A DNA stretch of 64,000 bases. Source: Talinum fruticosum. Taxonomy: Eukaryota > Streptophyta > Magnoliopsida > Caryophyllales > Talinaceae. Within the stretch, counting starts at the first letter, position 1; every line of letters begins with the position of its first letter. The stretch spans positions 744,001 through 808,000 of the forward strand of contig JAITYX010000123.1 of NCBI GenBank assembly GCA_021018815.1. The letters are read 5' to 3'. The notes under the pieces are model-generated. The model did not search any database and was not told the DNA's origin. It saw only the letters and a program-made list of their open reading frames with translations. Positions 10,398 through 21,042 of the stretch are shown piece by piece. The position numbers were made by a program, and so were the translations under genes.

Positions 10398-11950
10398 TGT
10401 TCGTCGCAGCTTTTACGGCTCACAAATAAAAGTGACCTCGGGTGAGTATTCAAGGTTGTTGAACCATAGGGAGTAGGGTTTGAAATATCAGAGCCTAATT
10501 TGAGCAACTCAAGATAGGCTAAATCAAATATATGTGGGAAAAATTAAATAATGAAAACTAAATAACTAAGAAATCTAAAAAGGTAGCTCGATTGTGATCT
10601 AGCCAATTAACGATCTAATTAAGCAAGACGAGGTCCTAACCTACCCAACTTAAGTTAGCAAATTGAGATGGTCGGTTGCATGGAGAAAGCTTACACAAGC
10701 CCACTTTCATGGGTCACGAGCTTGTTTGAGCGGCCTAACCGTATATTTCCATTGGGTTAGCCCAAATTGACCACAAGATTAGTAACCCTCGGACCTAACT
10801 CGGGTTTGGGCTATTTTCATGCCAAAATCCCATTTATTCAACTCTCCTACATTAAGAAATCAACCTCACCTTTTGGTTTAAGTCAATCGCCTAAAAATAT
10901 GGATGAAAGCTCTTTCAAGCATTTCATCCAACACTTGGTAGACATGAGTGAAAACTCAAATTTGCAAGCATAAATTGGGTTTAGCTAAGCCTAATACATG
11001 ACTAATTACCCACCAAAAAGCTAATCACAACACAACCCAACTTTCTCACTAAACATAAGAAATTCCAAGCCAAAGTCTAAACTAGCAACATAAAGAACAA
11101 ACATGGTGGTGAGAGAGAAAACTAAACTAACTTGCAAAAATCAAGCAAATAAACATAAATCATTAACAAAAATCAAACATTTGAACAAAGAATTGACTAA
11201 ACTAACATTAATATAACAAAATTAACAACAAAACAAGAAATAAAGAGAGAGAGAGAAGAAGAAAGCCTAGCCATGGTTCACAATCTTCAACCCAAATCTA
11301 CATTAATCTAAACTAATTAATCTCCCTAACGGAGTTTTATTATAACTACTACAAAACTAATTTAACATCTAAAGCCTAAGCAAGGGTTCTTGCAAAGAGG
11401 CATGCCCAAAAATTCAGCCAAAAATTGCTTCATATAGTAGTATTCGGAGACATGGGCATGTCAAAATGACATGGGCTTGACCATGTATCTTTCTGGATAA
11501 AATCTGGAAAATAACATGGGCATGTCAAAATGACATGGGCATATGTCTTTTTGGATTTAAATTGAAAAGAGCCATAAAAATAGGGCTGCCACGGTTTGGG
11601 CCATGGGCCAAGGGCAAGACCTTGGAACCTCTAGTCAATCTCTTTCCATTTGACATTCGTTCGGGGCATCGGGATGCCTCGGGTAGTATATATCGGTTTG
11701 TGCTATTGGACGTGAATGCTTGGACGTATGGGCTCCAAAACTTGATCTCGAATAGCGGAAGCTCATTGAAGGTAACGACAACTACTTGGCTTGCATAATC
11801 ATGTTCCGATCTCGCTGTTATTCCATCGTTTTTGCTCCATTTTCCGTGACTCATTAGGTTTAGCTTATTTCCTATAAAAGTAAATAAAACAAGTAAAAAT
11901 CCTGAAATTATATTATTCATGAGCCCAAAACAAGTGTTAGAGGGCATATA
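10398..11950 (-). repeat. 5' LTR of gypsy element (outer end uncertain)
   Basis: The inner end reads GCTGCGACGAACA on the minus strand, directly before the primer site. Within it, 11451-11580 carries two copies, 64 bp apart, of a catgggcatgtcaaaatgacatgggc block, a palindrome-rich pattern common in such LTRs. No partner LTR is present, so the outer end cannot be set. It lies before the copia fragment at about 11990. An open minus-strand frame at 11947-11525 overlaps the outer part. Confidence 0.6.
11525..11947 (-). CDS. 140-codon open frame of unknown nature
   Basis: This is one of the few long uninterrupted frames in a region where recognisable genes are broken. It starts MPSNTCFGLMNNIISG. 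Its first 20 residues are hydrophobic and could be a membrane segment. The rest is mixed, with EASRCPERMSNGKRL in the C-terminal half. I do not recognise a domain. It overlaps what looks like the outer part of a gypsy LTR and an 87-codon plus-strand frame, so it may be chance. No function is proposed. Confidence 0.2.
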   Translation of the reverse strand: MPSNTCFGLMNNIISGFLLVLFTFIGNKLNLMSHGKWSKNDGITARSEHDYASQVVVVTFNELPLFEIKFWSPYVQAFTSNSTNRYILPEASRCPERMSNGKRLTRGSKVLPLAHGPNRGSPIFMALFNLNPKRHMPMSF

Positions 11951-11989
11951 AAATACATCCTTTACGCTCCGAACATATTGCTATCCCGC

Positions 11990-12290
11990 AACATCACCTT
12001 TTATCTAACTTACAAGTTGGTTCGAATGATGAAAGACCCGTTGCACAAATTGAATATGCAAGGGTCATTGGTTTATTGATATATGCCATGACAAGTACAA
12101 GATCCGACATTGCACTTACAGTAGGGAAACTAAGTAGATTTACAAGTAATCCTAGTAAATTTCATTGGCATGCAATAAGGAGAGTTTTGAAATACTTAAA
12201 GAAAACTCAACCTTTTGGCATGTTCTAGTCAAGTGATCCTTCGGTTTTAGAACGTTATTCAGATGTCATTTGGATAACTCGATAAAGAAA
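11990..12290 (+). pseudogene. Copia RT/RNase H fragment
   Basis: One plus-strand frame reads VAQIEYARVIGLLIYAMTST, then RSDIALTVGKLSRFTSNPSK, HWHAIRRVLKYLKKTQPFGM, and after a stop, SVLERYSDVIWIT. This is the end of copia RT and the start of RNase H. It is a scrap of about 100 codons with no LTR attached. It is cut on the left near 11985 and on the right just before the CACTA end at 12326. Confidence 0.88.
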
Positions 12291-12325
12291 ATTATGCGTC
12301 TACATCAAGATGAGTATTTTTGCTA

Positions 12326-12660
12326 CACTACTAGAAAAAGGCTTATTAACGACGAAAAAAATCGTCTTTAAAAGTGTATTTATCGTCGTTAAAACCTTTA
12401 ACAACCAAAAAATGATGGTTGTCATTCATCGTTATTGGTCCCGTCGTTAATAGTTTTAAGACTACTTGAATAGTTTTGTCATTAGAATCAGTAACGACAA
12501 CGCATGTTGTTTGTTGTTATTGATCAATTAATAACAACGAACTATGTGATAATAACGACCATTTTTGGTCGTAAATTTATATGAGCGTCTTGTCATTTCA
12601 TTAAAATCAATAACAACAAAATTAATTTCATCGTTTAAAATTAGAAAAGTCAACAATAGA
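12326..12660 (+). mobile_element. CACTA terminus with subterminal repeats
   Basis: The sequence CACTACTAGAAAAAGGC begins at 12326 after tgcta, the classic plant CACTA/En-Spm end. Inside it are several short repeats in both orientations (taacgacga, tcgtcgttaa, ataacgacc), which look like transposase-binding subterminal repeats. The element extends rightwards. No matching inverted end GCC-TTTTTCTAGTAGTG was seen in the window, so its size is unknown. The MSI4-like exons at 13184-13850 lie on its internal side. Confidence 0.75.
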
Positions 12661-13183
12661 ATCCTACCCAATTTATGTATGAATAAGTATTTCAAATAAT
12701 ATTATTACTAGCAGTACCAAATCACTTTCATAATATTTTAAATCAAATAACAAATAGAACAAAAGGAAAATCAAGTTAAAACAAATATGATTTCATATAT
12801 TCCTCGAACCAAATGAAATAATATACATTATTACATATGTAAATCAAACATATACAAAATTGGCACTAACACACTAAAATCAAATTAAAAAACTATAAAT
12901 GACACTAAAAAATAAAATAGAAAAAGTTAAGACTTTATAGTCTTGAAACGCCTGCAAAATAGAAAACGAAATACAGAAGGTTAGAATTCTACATATCAAA
13001 ATCAAATTAGTTGATGAAGTTCTTATATAAATAATAGAAAGTAACCAAAGAAAAACATATATATTCTTATGTAAATAAATATTCCGAGTGCACTAGAGGA
13101 TCCAGTCGTCAAAATAAAGTGATATACAGGCACAAATTGGAATTGAAAGGAAAATAGCAATTAGAGAGGGAACTTACTTGTAC

Positions 13184-13850
13184 ACTCCACAAGACCACAG
13201 ACCTGTCCTTCCCTGCAAGAGTCCCATTCATCAATGATAGGTTGATAAATTTTCCAAATCAAAACAAATAACGAGCATCATATTAAGCTACGGAAATGTT
13301 GACTTATGTCTGAATATAAACAGAAATAACAAGGGATAAGGGAATTCTAAAAATAGAATGCTGAACTCTAAACCTAGATACAGAAGAATGGCAGGGATGG
13401 AGTTTACCCAACTACCAGAAAACTATAGAGACCATATATTGTAACATTTCAATGTAACTTTCAGTTTTGTGACAGCAGAGAGGCATCATCACATGACTTT
13501 GAATCTTAAAATACAAAAAGAAAAAGATATACTTTATGGAGCGCAAATCCGTTAACGAAAATCATGCCTCCAGAAAGCACATAAGGTGTCCCTTTAGACA
13601 CGTAGCAAGCGCAAACTCGGTATTTTCTTCGTCTCCAGTCAACACCTGCAAGAGGGAAATTTAATCCACATTGATTGCATGTCCTTACAACCAATTAACA
13701 AGAGAAGATGAAGATGAAGATGAAGATGAATGAAACACAAAGGAAAATATATCCATACTAAATCTGGACGGGGATGGTATAGCTCCTAAGACAGCATGAC
13801 AGTTTTTCTGAGTTTCACATTCCTGTCGAAGATGTGGGCACTGCATGATC
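13184..13850 (-). pseudogene. Captured exons of an MSI4/FVE-like WD40 gene
   Basis: Three exon pieces lie in order on the minus strand. The first, near 13835-13767, contains HAVLGA then, with small indels, an SRPDL-like end, followed by the donor gtatgg. The second (13645-13568) follows acceptor cttgcag, starts VLTGDEENTEFALATC, and ends YVLSG. The third (13212-13184) follows another cttgcag, reads KDRSVVLWSVQ, and is followed by donor gtaagt. The codon split across the last intron (SG-G-KD) is in phase. This matches the order in plant MSI4/FVE, the RbAp48-type WD40 subunit of histone-modifying complexes. Only part of one or two WD repeats is present, with indels, so it is a non-functional fragment. 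It lies inside the CACTA end at 12326, consistent with gene capture. Confidence 0.78.
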
Positions 13851-14089
13851 CATATCCCACACAGTATGTGTTCTGCAGTCCTAGTAGTCGTAACTTTTTT
13901 TTTTTTTTTTTACTTCATTACAGATATACATGGGTAAGGGGCTCAGCAGTAGCCCTGGCCATATTCATCCATTTTTCCTTGGTGAATTTTCTCTATTCAG
14001 AATTGACTGAAAAGCAATCTCAATGGATGTTTGTAGAACTGTTCAGCATGCCTCAATAAGACATATACTAGCATAAGATGACCAAGAAT

Positions 14090-14735
14090 GGAGAAAGGAG
14101 AAACATTGTCAGCCCCAGTACCACAAGTCTTTCTTCAATGTATCCGGATTTGAGAAGAAGGCCCTCTTGAGACAGAAATTTCTGCATTCAAAAGTATAGC
14201 ATATCAGTTGTGAATCAATATAGTAGCTTAGTCCAAAGTCTCTACCTTAAGGAACATCAGCAAAGTGTTCACAATTAAACAGGTATTTCAATGTTGTCAA
14301 TCTTATCTAATAAGAAATTTTTAAACATTGCAGCTTAATCATTCTGGCTACTCTATCCATACATTTTTTCTCCAAGATATATTCACCTGGTCAAGTTGGG
14401 CCATAATTCAGACACTTTATCCTAAAGAAGCACCCAAGTAAGACATAAGAAATATGCTACTGATGTCTATTGAAACATTAACTGCAAAGAACAGAGGATT
14501 ACGATTACATAGCTAGGGGCAGCAATCACCTGTCGAACAAGCTCTGCAATATGGACCAATGTAGGGTCCATTCAAGTGTCTTTGTTAATATGGCATTGAT
14601 GACTTCTATTAGGCCCAGACTCAATGGTTGAACCCACACCAGGGATCCACCTAGAGACAGGAAAAGCAAGAACTCCTTTGTTGATCATGCCAATCAAGTA
14701 ATTTTCCTTTGGCATCAATCGCATTACAATGTCAT
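14090..14735 (-). pseudogene. Unrecognised exon-like blocks, possibly a second captured gene
   Basis: On the minus strand, 14734-14575 reads as open protein with MPKENYLIGMINKGVLAFPV and SRWIPGVGSTIESGP. After one stop it continues MDPTLVHIAELVRQVIAAPS to about 14515. A second block near 14185-14100 follows a tgaatgcag acceptor and reads KFLSQEGLLLKSGYIEERL. The composition looks like real exons, but I do not recognise the gene. It ends exactly against the CACTA end at 14736. Confidence 0.4.
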
Positions 14736-14787
14736 CACTACTACAACAACCATCTTTCACAACGGTTCCAAAAGACCTTTTACTATA
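14736..14787 (-). mobile_element. CACTA 3' terminus (outer piece)
   Basis: The plus strand reads CACTACTACAACAACC from 14736, with cat in front as a possible 3-bp target duplication. This is the end of a CACTA element whose body continues on the other side of the copia insertion, at 20209-21042. In that body the ULP exon is on the minus strand, making this the element's 3' end. Confidence 0.72.
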
Positions 14788-15321
14788 TGTTGGGTGTGGT
14801 CCAAAATCCATCTATGAACCAAGGCTCGGCTCAACTCAAGCATGTAAACTCATCAAAGAAAGGCTCATATCCCGTGGAAGACCGCAAAATCGGACAAGTA
14901 GGTCAAAAGAACGACAGAAGAATGTCATGGTAGTGCCATTACTCTTTTGGGCATTTTTTCGTTCTTTCGTGTTTTTGGGCTGCAGCTGTCGGGTTTGTAT
15001 CAGTTAGGTTATTTTGATCTAATGAACTAATAGCCTCCTAAGAGAGTTGTATTACGGTTTTACTATATATTAGGTTTTCTCTTTACCCCGATCTCACAAA
15101 ACTCATCGTGCTAGAAATCTTACTTTGTACTCCCTCTTCATTATTAGTAGATTATTTTGCTCTTCGCCATCTCGTGGTTTTTCCCAATTGGGTTTTCCAT
15201 GTAAATCTGTTGTCTTTCCTTTATCACTTTCATTATTGTTCTTGCCTTTAATTTATTGATACTCCCTCATCCTATATTTAATTTTCTTCCATTGCAAACT
15301 CGTTAGGTATATTTCTTAACA
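14788..15321 (+). repeat. 5' LTR of nested copia element
   Basis: The LTR begins TGTTGGGTGTGGTCC and ends ATTTCTTAACA. It matches the copy at 19468-20208 closely, apart from indels: the 3' copy has extra sequence near 19600-19745 and 19885-19985. The flank on the left is ctata (14783-14787). TATA-like tactatatatt occurs near 15060. Confidence 0.85.
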
Positions 15322-15340
15322 AGTGCTATCAAAGGACCAG
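15322..15340 (+). other. Copia primer binding site
   Basis: agtgctatcaaaggacc follows the LTR end directly and is a diverged form of the tRNA-Met-type site used by most plant copia elements. It confirms the LTR boundary at 15321 and the plus orientation. Confidence 0.6.
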
Positions 15341-15359
15341 GTTCGGATCTGGTTTTAGG

Positions 15360-18300
15360 ATGACTACCTCTACTAAATTCGATATTGAGAAATTTGATGG
15401 TAAGATTAATTTTTCCATCTAGAAAGTCCGGATGAGGGTCATCTTACTGCGAATGGATTCAAGAAGGCTTTAATTGGAAAAAAACATGCTTCCATGACTT
15501 ATGAACAATGGGAAGAACTTGATGGCAGGGCAATGGCAACTATCTCACACCTTTAGTTCTACGCGAGGTCATCAAAGCTGAAACAACGACAGATCTTTGG
15601 CTAAAGTTGGAGGAGCGATATATGACCAAAAGCCTCGCCAATAAAATCCGTCTCAAAGAACGGTTATACACATTCCAGATGACTAAAGGTACTCATATTC
15701 AAACTCATTTTGATGAGTTTAACTCTATTATTATTGATCTAGAAAGTATGGAAGTTACAATTAGTGATGAAGATAAGACAATATTGTTGATTGTCTATTT
15801 GTGTAACACCCCGAAATTTCAGTTACTAATTTCCGTCTTAGGTTTACACATGAGATTTATCATACATTTAGAAATTTTATTTTGTGATCTTAATTTTATA
15901 AAATAATAATTATCTACAATAGTGTATTTAAAAAAAGTAAAGTGAAAACAATTAGGTAAAAAGGAGATTTAAAAAAACAAAAGAATGAAATTTAGTAAAG
16001 ATTTTTTCGGATAAGATAAGGAGGGGGAGGGCTGCCCCTGATTCCCAGCCATATACACAGCCCAGAGAAAAAAATAGAGAGCAAAGAGGGAGAGGTAAAG
16101 AAAGAAGAAGAAGAAGAAAGAAGAAGAAGAAAAGGAAGAAGGAATTAGAAGCAAGTAAAAATTTCGGTGAGTAATTCTTATCTTTCTTTGTAATTTAAAA
16201 TTGATTAAGAAAAGATTAAGTTTAAAATTTATACTTAAATTCGAAATTTATGGATGGTTTAATATATGTTGATGTTTTAGGGTTTAATGGAGTCGAAAAT
16301 GTAACTTTGATTAACTAGAAACCCACCTATTTAATGTGTTTTTACGATTATTAGATTATGTACATTTTGATTGAATTGAGCATATTGAGATTGATAGTAA
16401 TATTGTAATTTTATTTATTAAGCATAACATTATGGTTCATTTTCTTGAGTGTTCGGGATAGAAGAACAACAATGGTGGAGAATATGTGATTTTCGGATTT
16501 ACAATTTTTTCGTTCATTGTTTGAAATTTCTAGAATTATTGGCTTGGTAAAAAATTCTAAAATTTTTATTGTAGGTTCTATGTAATATTTGGTAATTTCC
16601 AGTAAAGTTTCGTGATTTTAGATGTGTAGTTTAGGAGTTATAAATTTTTGAATTAATCTATCGTGTTTTTGCACGAATTAGGATTAGTTTTATAAATATG
16701 TTGCAAATAAGTTCAAGATGTTGTTTTGAGGAATAAATATTAGGAGACCTTAATGATATTATATGCTCAAATTTTGGTGAAATTATACCAATTTGGATTA
16801 CGCATATTTAACTATATTATGAAAATAGAATTTGTATTCATTATGAATACCAGTTTTCGGAAACCAATAATATTTGTATTTTGATAATATATTCGCCAAA
16901 TTACGTTTTTGGGGAAAGAGGTTCATGTCTTACCCGAACCTGTTACTTTTGTGTTCTATAGCTATGACCATATAAGCGTCTGTCATTATGTTTGGATCAC
17001 CTAGTGGAAAAGGTTTAACCGATCTCTTAGGATATGTTTGTCGACCTAGGGTGGCCCATTGGAAAGGTTCGTACTTGTTCCTCCGGGATGTGTTTGTCAG
17101 CCCATATGTTATGCTAGTTATGTGAGTCCCCGATGGATGACAAGGGTTTTAACCCGAATTCGCTATAATGTGAATGTAACTCTATGGTTTCGTTATGTGT
17201 GGACAGTTCGCGTCCTCTAAAGTGAGGATGCCTAGTTGGTACCATATGTTTGAGTCATGGCTGGTGCACTTGTTGGTACCATATGTTTGAGCTACGGCTG
17301 GTGCTTCTAGGATGTGTTTGTCACCTTTTTGTTGTGATGGTTATTTGTGTGGGCCATGGGTTGATTTCCCTAAGCTAAATAATTTTGTTTAGTAAGAATA
17401 TTAGGATATGATATGAGTATGGATTCCGATTTGGATTTGAAAAGTTTATGATATGAATATGGATTCCAGTTTGGATTTGAAAGGTTTATGATATGAGTAC
17501 GGATTCGAATTGGATGTGAAAGGTTTATGATATGAGTCCCGACTTATGATATTTGTGAGAATATGTTATATTTGATTTTAAGTATATGTGTGGTTATTGG
17601 ATTTAAGTAAAGAAATATGTTATATGATTTCAACAAGTTTAAAAAATATATTTTATATATATATATGCTTTTATGTATTTACGATTTGTGGTTATAGTCG
17701 AGTATTTGTCTAACTTGGTGGGCTTCGCTTTCTCTTGGATTCGAGTGAGGACTATGAGCCCAAGGAATATGGTTGGTATGGGACAACTATGGTTAGTTTA
17801 GTTAATAAACTAGCAGCGGAGTTTGTCTAGGGACTTGATTGAGAACGAGAGTCTCGAATCGTACTGGAATAGGACAAGTATGACTGTGTTAGGCGAATTA
17901 CTCGTCTTATAATAATTATGCATATGATTTGTTTTGTTTATCCGTGAGTACTTAAGTATTTAAGTGATATGAACGATAATATTGTGAAATTTATGTGCAA
18001 GAAAGATTTGCAATCATATGTTACCTTCCATATGGTTCAATTTTGGATGTTATATATTTATGTTTATGTGTATTATGTGATTACCTATTAACCGGTTAAT
18101 GTGCAAATTGCAACGAGGGGGAAGGTAAGGGTTATTCATTGGGCTCGGGAGCTCATGACCTTACTATTTTTCAGGTTTTGCAAGCTAAAGAGATACAGAG
18201 AAGCAATTAAGAAGGCCATCCGGTAACGACTTTTTGGGAGGCCCAACTTAGGAAGACGACCCCTGTTATTTTGCTACTTGTTGATACTCTAAACTATGTT

Positions 18301-18905
18301 GATAAATAAATATGGATGTATTTTGTTTGGAGTTTTTCTAATAGCTATAAATATAATTAAATATGTAAAAAGTTGTATGTTTAGAGTTACCCCATTCGAC
18401 ATTGAGTTAAATTTTGTAAGAGCTTCACTGCGCTTGTCATCCAACAAGCTAATTAAGCTTTAGGAATTTAAGATAGCCTTATTGATGTCCAAGTAGGACG
18501 TCCACGGCGGTGACGTGCCTGGCTACTCTAAGTTGGGGCGTTACAATTTTCCCTTTACCTATTGGCACTTTAAAGAAATCCTTTTGTATAGTAATTCGAT
18601 ACTATATCGTTTGAGGATGTTAAAGCAAATCTATTGCCTAAAGAAAAGTTTGATCTTGAAGTGCATCCTGAAAAAGTTGAAGGCTTGTATGTTAGAGAAG
18701 GAAAGGGGATTCAAAGGTTAAAGGTTATAATTCCAACAATAAATGCAAGTGTTGTAAGCTAAAGGGGCATGATATATCCGAGTACTATAAACCGAAAAAT
18801 AAGTTAGAAAAAGAAGAGAAAGAGAAAGTTGAAAATCAATCTAAAGAAACTGCTCAAGTCTGTCTTTGCTTTTGTTATGATGAGTCCGATGGTGATCTCA
18901 TATTT
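15360..18905 (+). pseudogene. Copia gag, split by a solo LTR
   Basis: The gene starts MTTSTKFDIEKFDGK at 15360, the common N-terminus of this copia gag class. Frame breaks follow, then TKSLANKIRLKERLYTFQMT and THFDEFNSIIIDLESM up to 15796, the UBN2-type gag domain. At 15802 a 2.74-kb solo LTR interrupts it. The gene resumes at 18551 with WHFKEILLYSNS, then, with a shift, FDLEVHPEKVEGLYVREGKG. The zinc knuckle region near 18735-18800 is CKCCKLKGHD followed by SEYYKP, with one Cys displaced. Gag would form the particle that packages element RNA. This copy is inactive. Confidence 0.85.
15802..18545 (+). mobile_element. Solo LTR nested in copia gag
   Basis: The element begins TGTAACACCCCGAAATTTC and ends GGGGCGTTACA. 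The flanks are atttg (15797-15801) and atttt (18546-18550), a 5-bp target duplication with one mismatch. There is no gag or pol inside, so it is a solo LTR of 2744 bp rather than a full element. Features shared with the solo LTRs at 43275 and 53834 are the TGTAA-ACCCC start, a purine-rich leader (16020-16150), and a ttattcattgggctcggg block near 18130. Such long LTRs fit Tekay/Del chromoviruses; that lineage is inferred. Two internal tandem repeats are present: about 40 bp at 17410-17540 and 37 bp at 17236-17310. Confidence 0.8.
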
Positions 18906-18909
18906 GCTA

Positions 18910-19370
18910 CCCTACCTCTACTGAAAAGGAAGGTAGTTTTGATTGGGTTCCAGATTCGGGTGTACCTATCATATGTGTCGTAATTGGGATTGGTTTTCTA
19001 CATATGATCCTATTAATTCTGTGGTGGTTCATGTGGGTAATGGTAACCAATGTAATGTTGTTGGAATCAATACAGTTCAAATCCGGGCTCATGATGGTGT
19101 TATGAGGACTTTAACTAAAGTTCATCACGTTCCCGACTTAAACTACAATCTCATCTCTTTAGGCACCCTAAAATCCAAAGGGTGCAAGTATTCATCTCAA
19201 GATGGAGTTGTGCAAGTTTCAAAGGACACTAGGGTCGTATTGAAAGGTACGAGGGGTGTCGTATTGAAAGGTACAAGGCGTGATAACCTTTATACATTAC
19301 AAAGTACTACTGTTACATGTTCAAAATTTCATCTTACTACTACTAGGTTCAAGTCTATCTTGGACTAAGC
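18910..19370 (+). pseudogene. Copia protease region
   Basis: The catalytic motif appears as PDSG near 18950, but a one-base shift separates it from the following CTYHMCRNWDWFSTYDPIN, so the protease is dead. It continues VVHVGNGNQCNVVGI, VMRTLTKVHHVPDLNYNLIS and LGTLKSKGCKYSSQDG, as in copia proteases. A 25-bp direct duplication (gtcgtattgaaaggtac twice) lies at 19227-19280. Only about 100 bp separates its end from the 3' LTR, so integrase, RT and RNase H are absent. This copy could only have moved with help from another element. Confidence 0.85.
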
Positions 19371-19467
19371 TCACACTTATACTGCTTGATTACCCTTCCG
19401 GGCTCTACCCTTTAAGGTGCTCATGACTCGTGTTTACTACTTTATGGTTTTGGTCCAAGGTGAAAAT

Positions 19468-20208
19468 TGTTGGGTGTGGTCCAAAATTCATCTATGAACC
19501 AAGCTTAGCTCATCTCAAGCTCGTAGACTTCTCAAAGGAAGGCTTCTATCTCGTGGAAGATTACAAAACTAGACAAGCAAATCAAAAGAACAATATAAGA
19601 ATGAAATTACTCTCTCCCATCCCGTGGAAGATCGGAAAATCGGACAACGGATCAAAAGAACGACAGAAAAATGGCATGGCCAAAGCCGTGCCATATAGCA
19701 CGACCGTGCTAAGCCATGGCACAACTATGCCATGTCTCACATAAGAGTGTCATTACTCTTTTCGGCGGTTTTTCCTTTTATTGTGTTTTTGGGCTGTGAC
19801 TCACGGGTTTGTGTTAGTTGGGTTATTTTGACCTAATTAACTACTAGCCTCCTAACAGAGTTGTATTAGGGTTTTACCGTATATTAGGTTGTAGTTTCAA
19901 CCTAACATCTACCACTATTAACACAGTTGTATGAGAGCTATATTCTCCTCCCTCTTCCACATACCTAAGTTAAAGAGTTTTAGAGAGTTTTCTCTTTATC
20001 ATGATCTCATAGAACTCATCGTCCCGTATATCTTAATTTGTACTCCATCTTCATTATTAGTGGATTATATGCTCTTCGCCATCCCTGGCTTTTCTCAATT
20101 GGGTTTTTCATATAAATTTATTCTCTTTCCTTTATCAGCTTTATTATTGTTCTTGCCTTTATTTCTTCCACTATAAACACGCTAGGTTTATATCCTAAAC
20201 TACGATTG
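19468..20208 (+). repeat. 3' LTR of nested copia element
   Basis: It begins TGTTGGGTGTGGTCC, preceded by a weak purine tract aaggtgaaaat. The end is near tatcctaaac (20200) or just before ctata (20209-20213), which repeats the 5' flank ctata. The final few bases do not show a clean CA, so the exact end is uncertain. A partial internal duplication around 19560-19680 (tcccgtggaagatcgg) makes it longer than the 5' LTR. Confidence 0.8.
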
Positions 20209-20592
20209 CTATACATTGTGTATGCGAGCGTAGTAGTAGATATACATTTTTTAATATGGTTCACAATTATAGTCAAAGACATAATATTACTACGGTTTTT
20301 TAAAGACCTATAATAAAAGGTTTCTAAATATTACGATTCTAGAGAAAGAACTATAGTAGTAGGTATATCTATTACTACGGTTGTTTATCCGGAACCGTAG
20401 TAATATGTCCGAGCCCAAACACCACTTTCAGCCAAAATTTTAGGGGTAGAGTTGACCTATTATTATGGTTCTTACCTAAGAATCGTAGTAATAGGTTCAT
20501 ACCTATTACTATAGTTTTTTATAAGAGACGTAGTAAAAGGTCCGAACTTTTTTTATAAAGTTTGTTTTGTTTTTTGTACCCTCTGTACAATT
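20209..20592 (-). mobile_element. CACTA subterminal repeat region (inner piece)
   Basis: Many short copies of attactacggtt and its complement aaccgtagtaat occur here, for example near 20380-20410 and 20460-20500. This is the subterminal repeat array expected inside a CACTA end. Together with 14736-14787 it is the 3' tail of one element, split by the copia insertion. Confidence 0.72.
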
Positions 20593-21042
20593 ATACTAAC
20601 ATAATATATATAACTATTTACACAACATACACAAACTGTTTGAGAATATATGTACAACTAGAATATATACAACCGACACTCTTATTTGTTTCACAACTAA
20701 TTGATATTTCACACAAGCATATATATATATATATATACATGCTATTAAAAATCACAATTATTAATCAGATAATGGAGAAATAATCATTTGTAAATATATA
20801 CCTATGTATGTGTAATTACACCGTTAAACACAAATTGCGTGCCCAACCTTGTTTAAGCTCATCCAGCACAGACTTGTGTATTGGGGGTAGTGGCGGACTT
20901 CTTTTCTAAGAAATACTCGACCAATATTATAAAAGTAATTTTACACATATTTACATCAAGTGCAAGTACTAATTAAGTCTGAAGAGAACATGAAAGATAA
21001 ATTAAATTTTCATAAACAAATATAACAAGTGCAAGTGCAAGT
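20593..21042 (-). pseudogene. Last exon and intron of a CACTA ULP gene (segment A, copy 1)
   Basis: This is the reverse complement of 49009-49496, near-identical by eye except for a shorter (TA)n. On the minus strand it holds intron sequence, then a short exon near 20920-20830 with the closing block of ULP1-type genes (a Glu-Leu-Lys-Gln-Gly-Trp-Ala-like run), then the 3' tail. The rest of the ULP gene is missing here. Instead, at 21039-21042 the segment switches into the intron of the MuDR-like gene, with aagt shared by both sides. Confidence 0.7.

Noticed and set aside
20593..21042. Reading segment A as part of the MuDR-like gene
   Set aside because: At locus 2 the same DNA continues into ULP exons on the opposite strand, so it belongs to the ULP gene.
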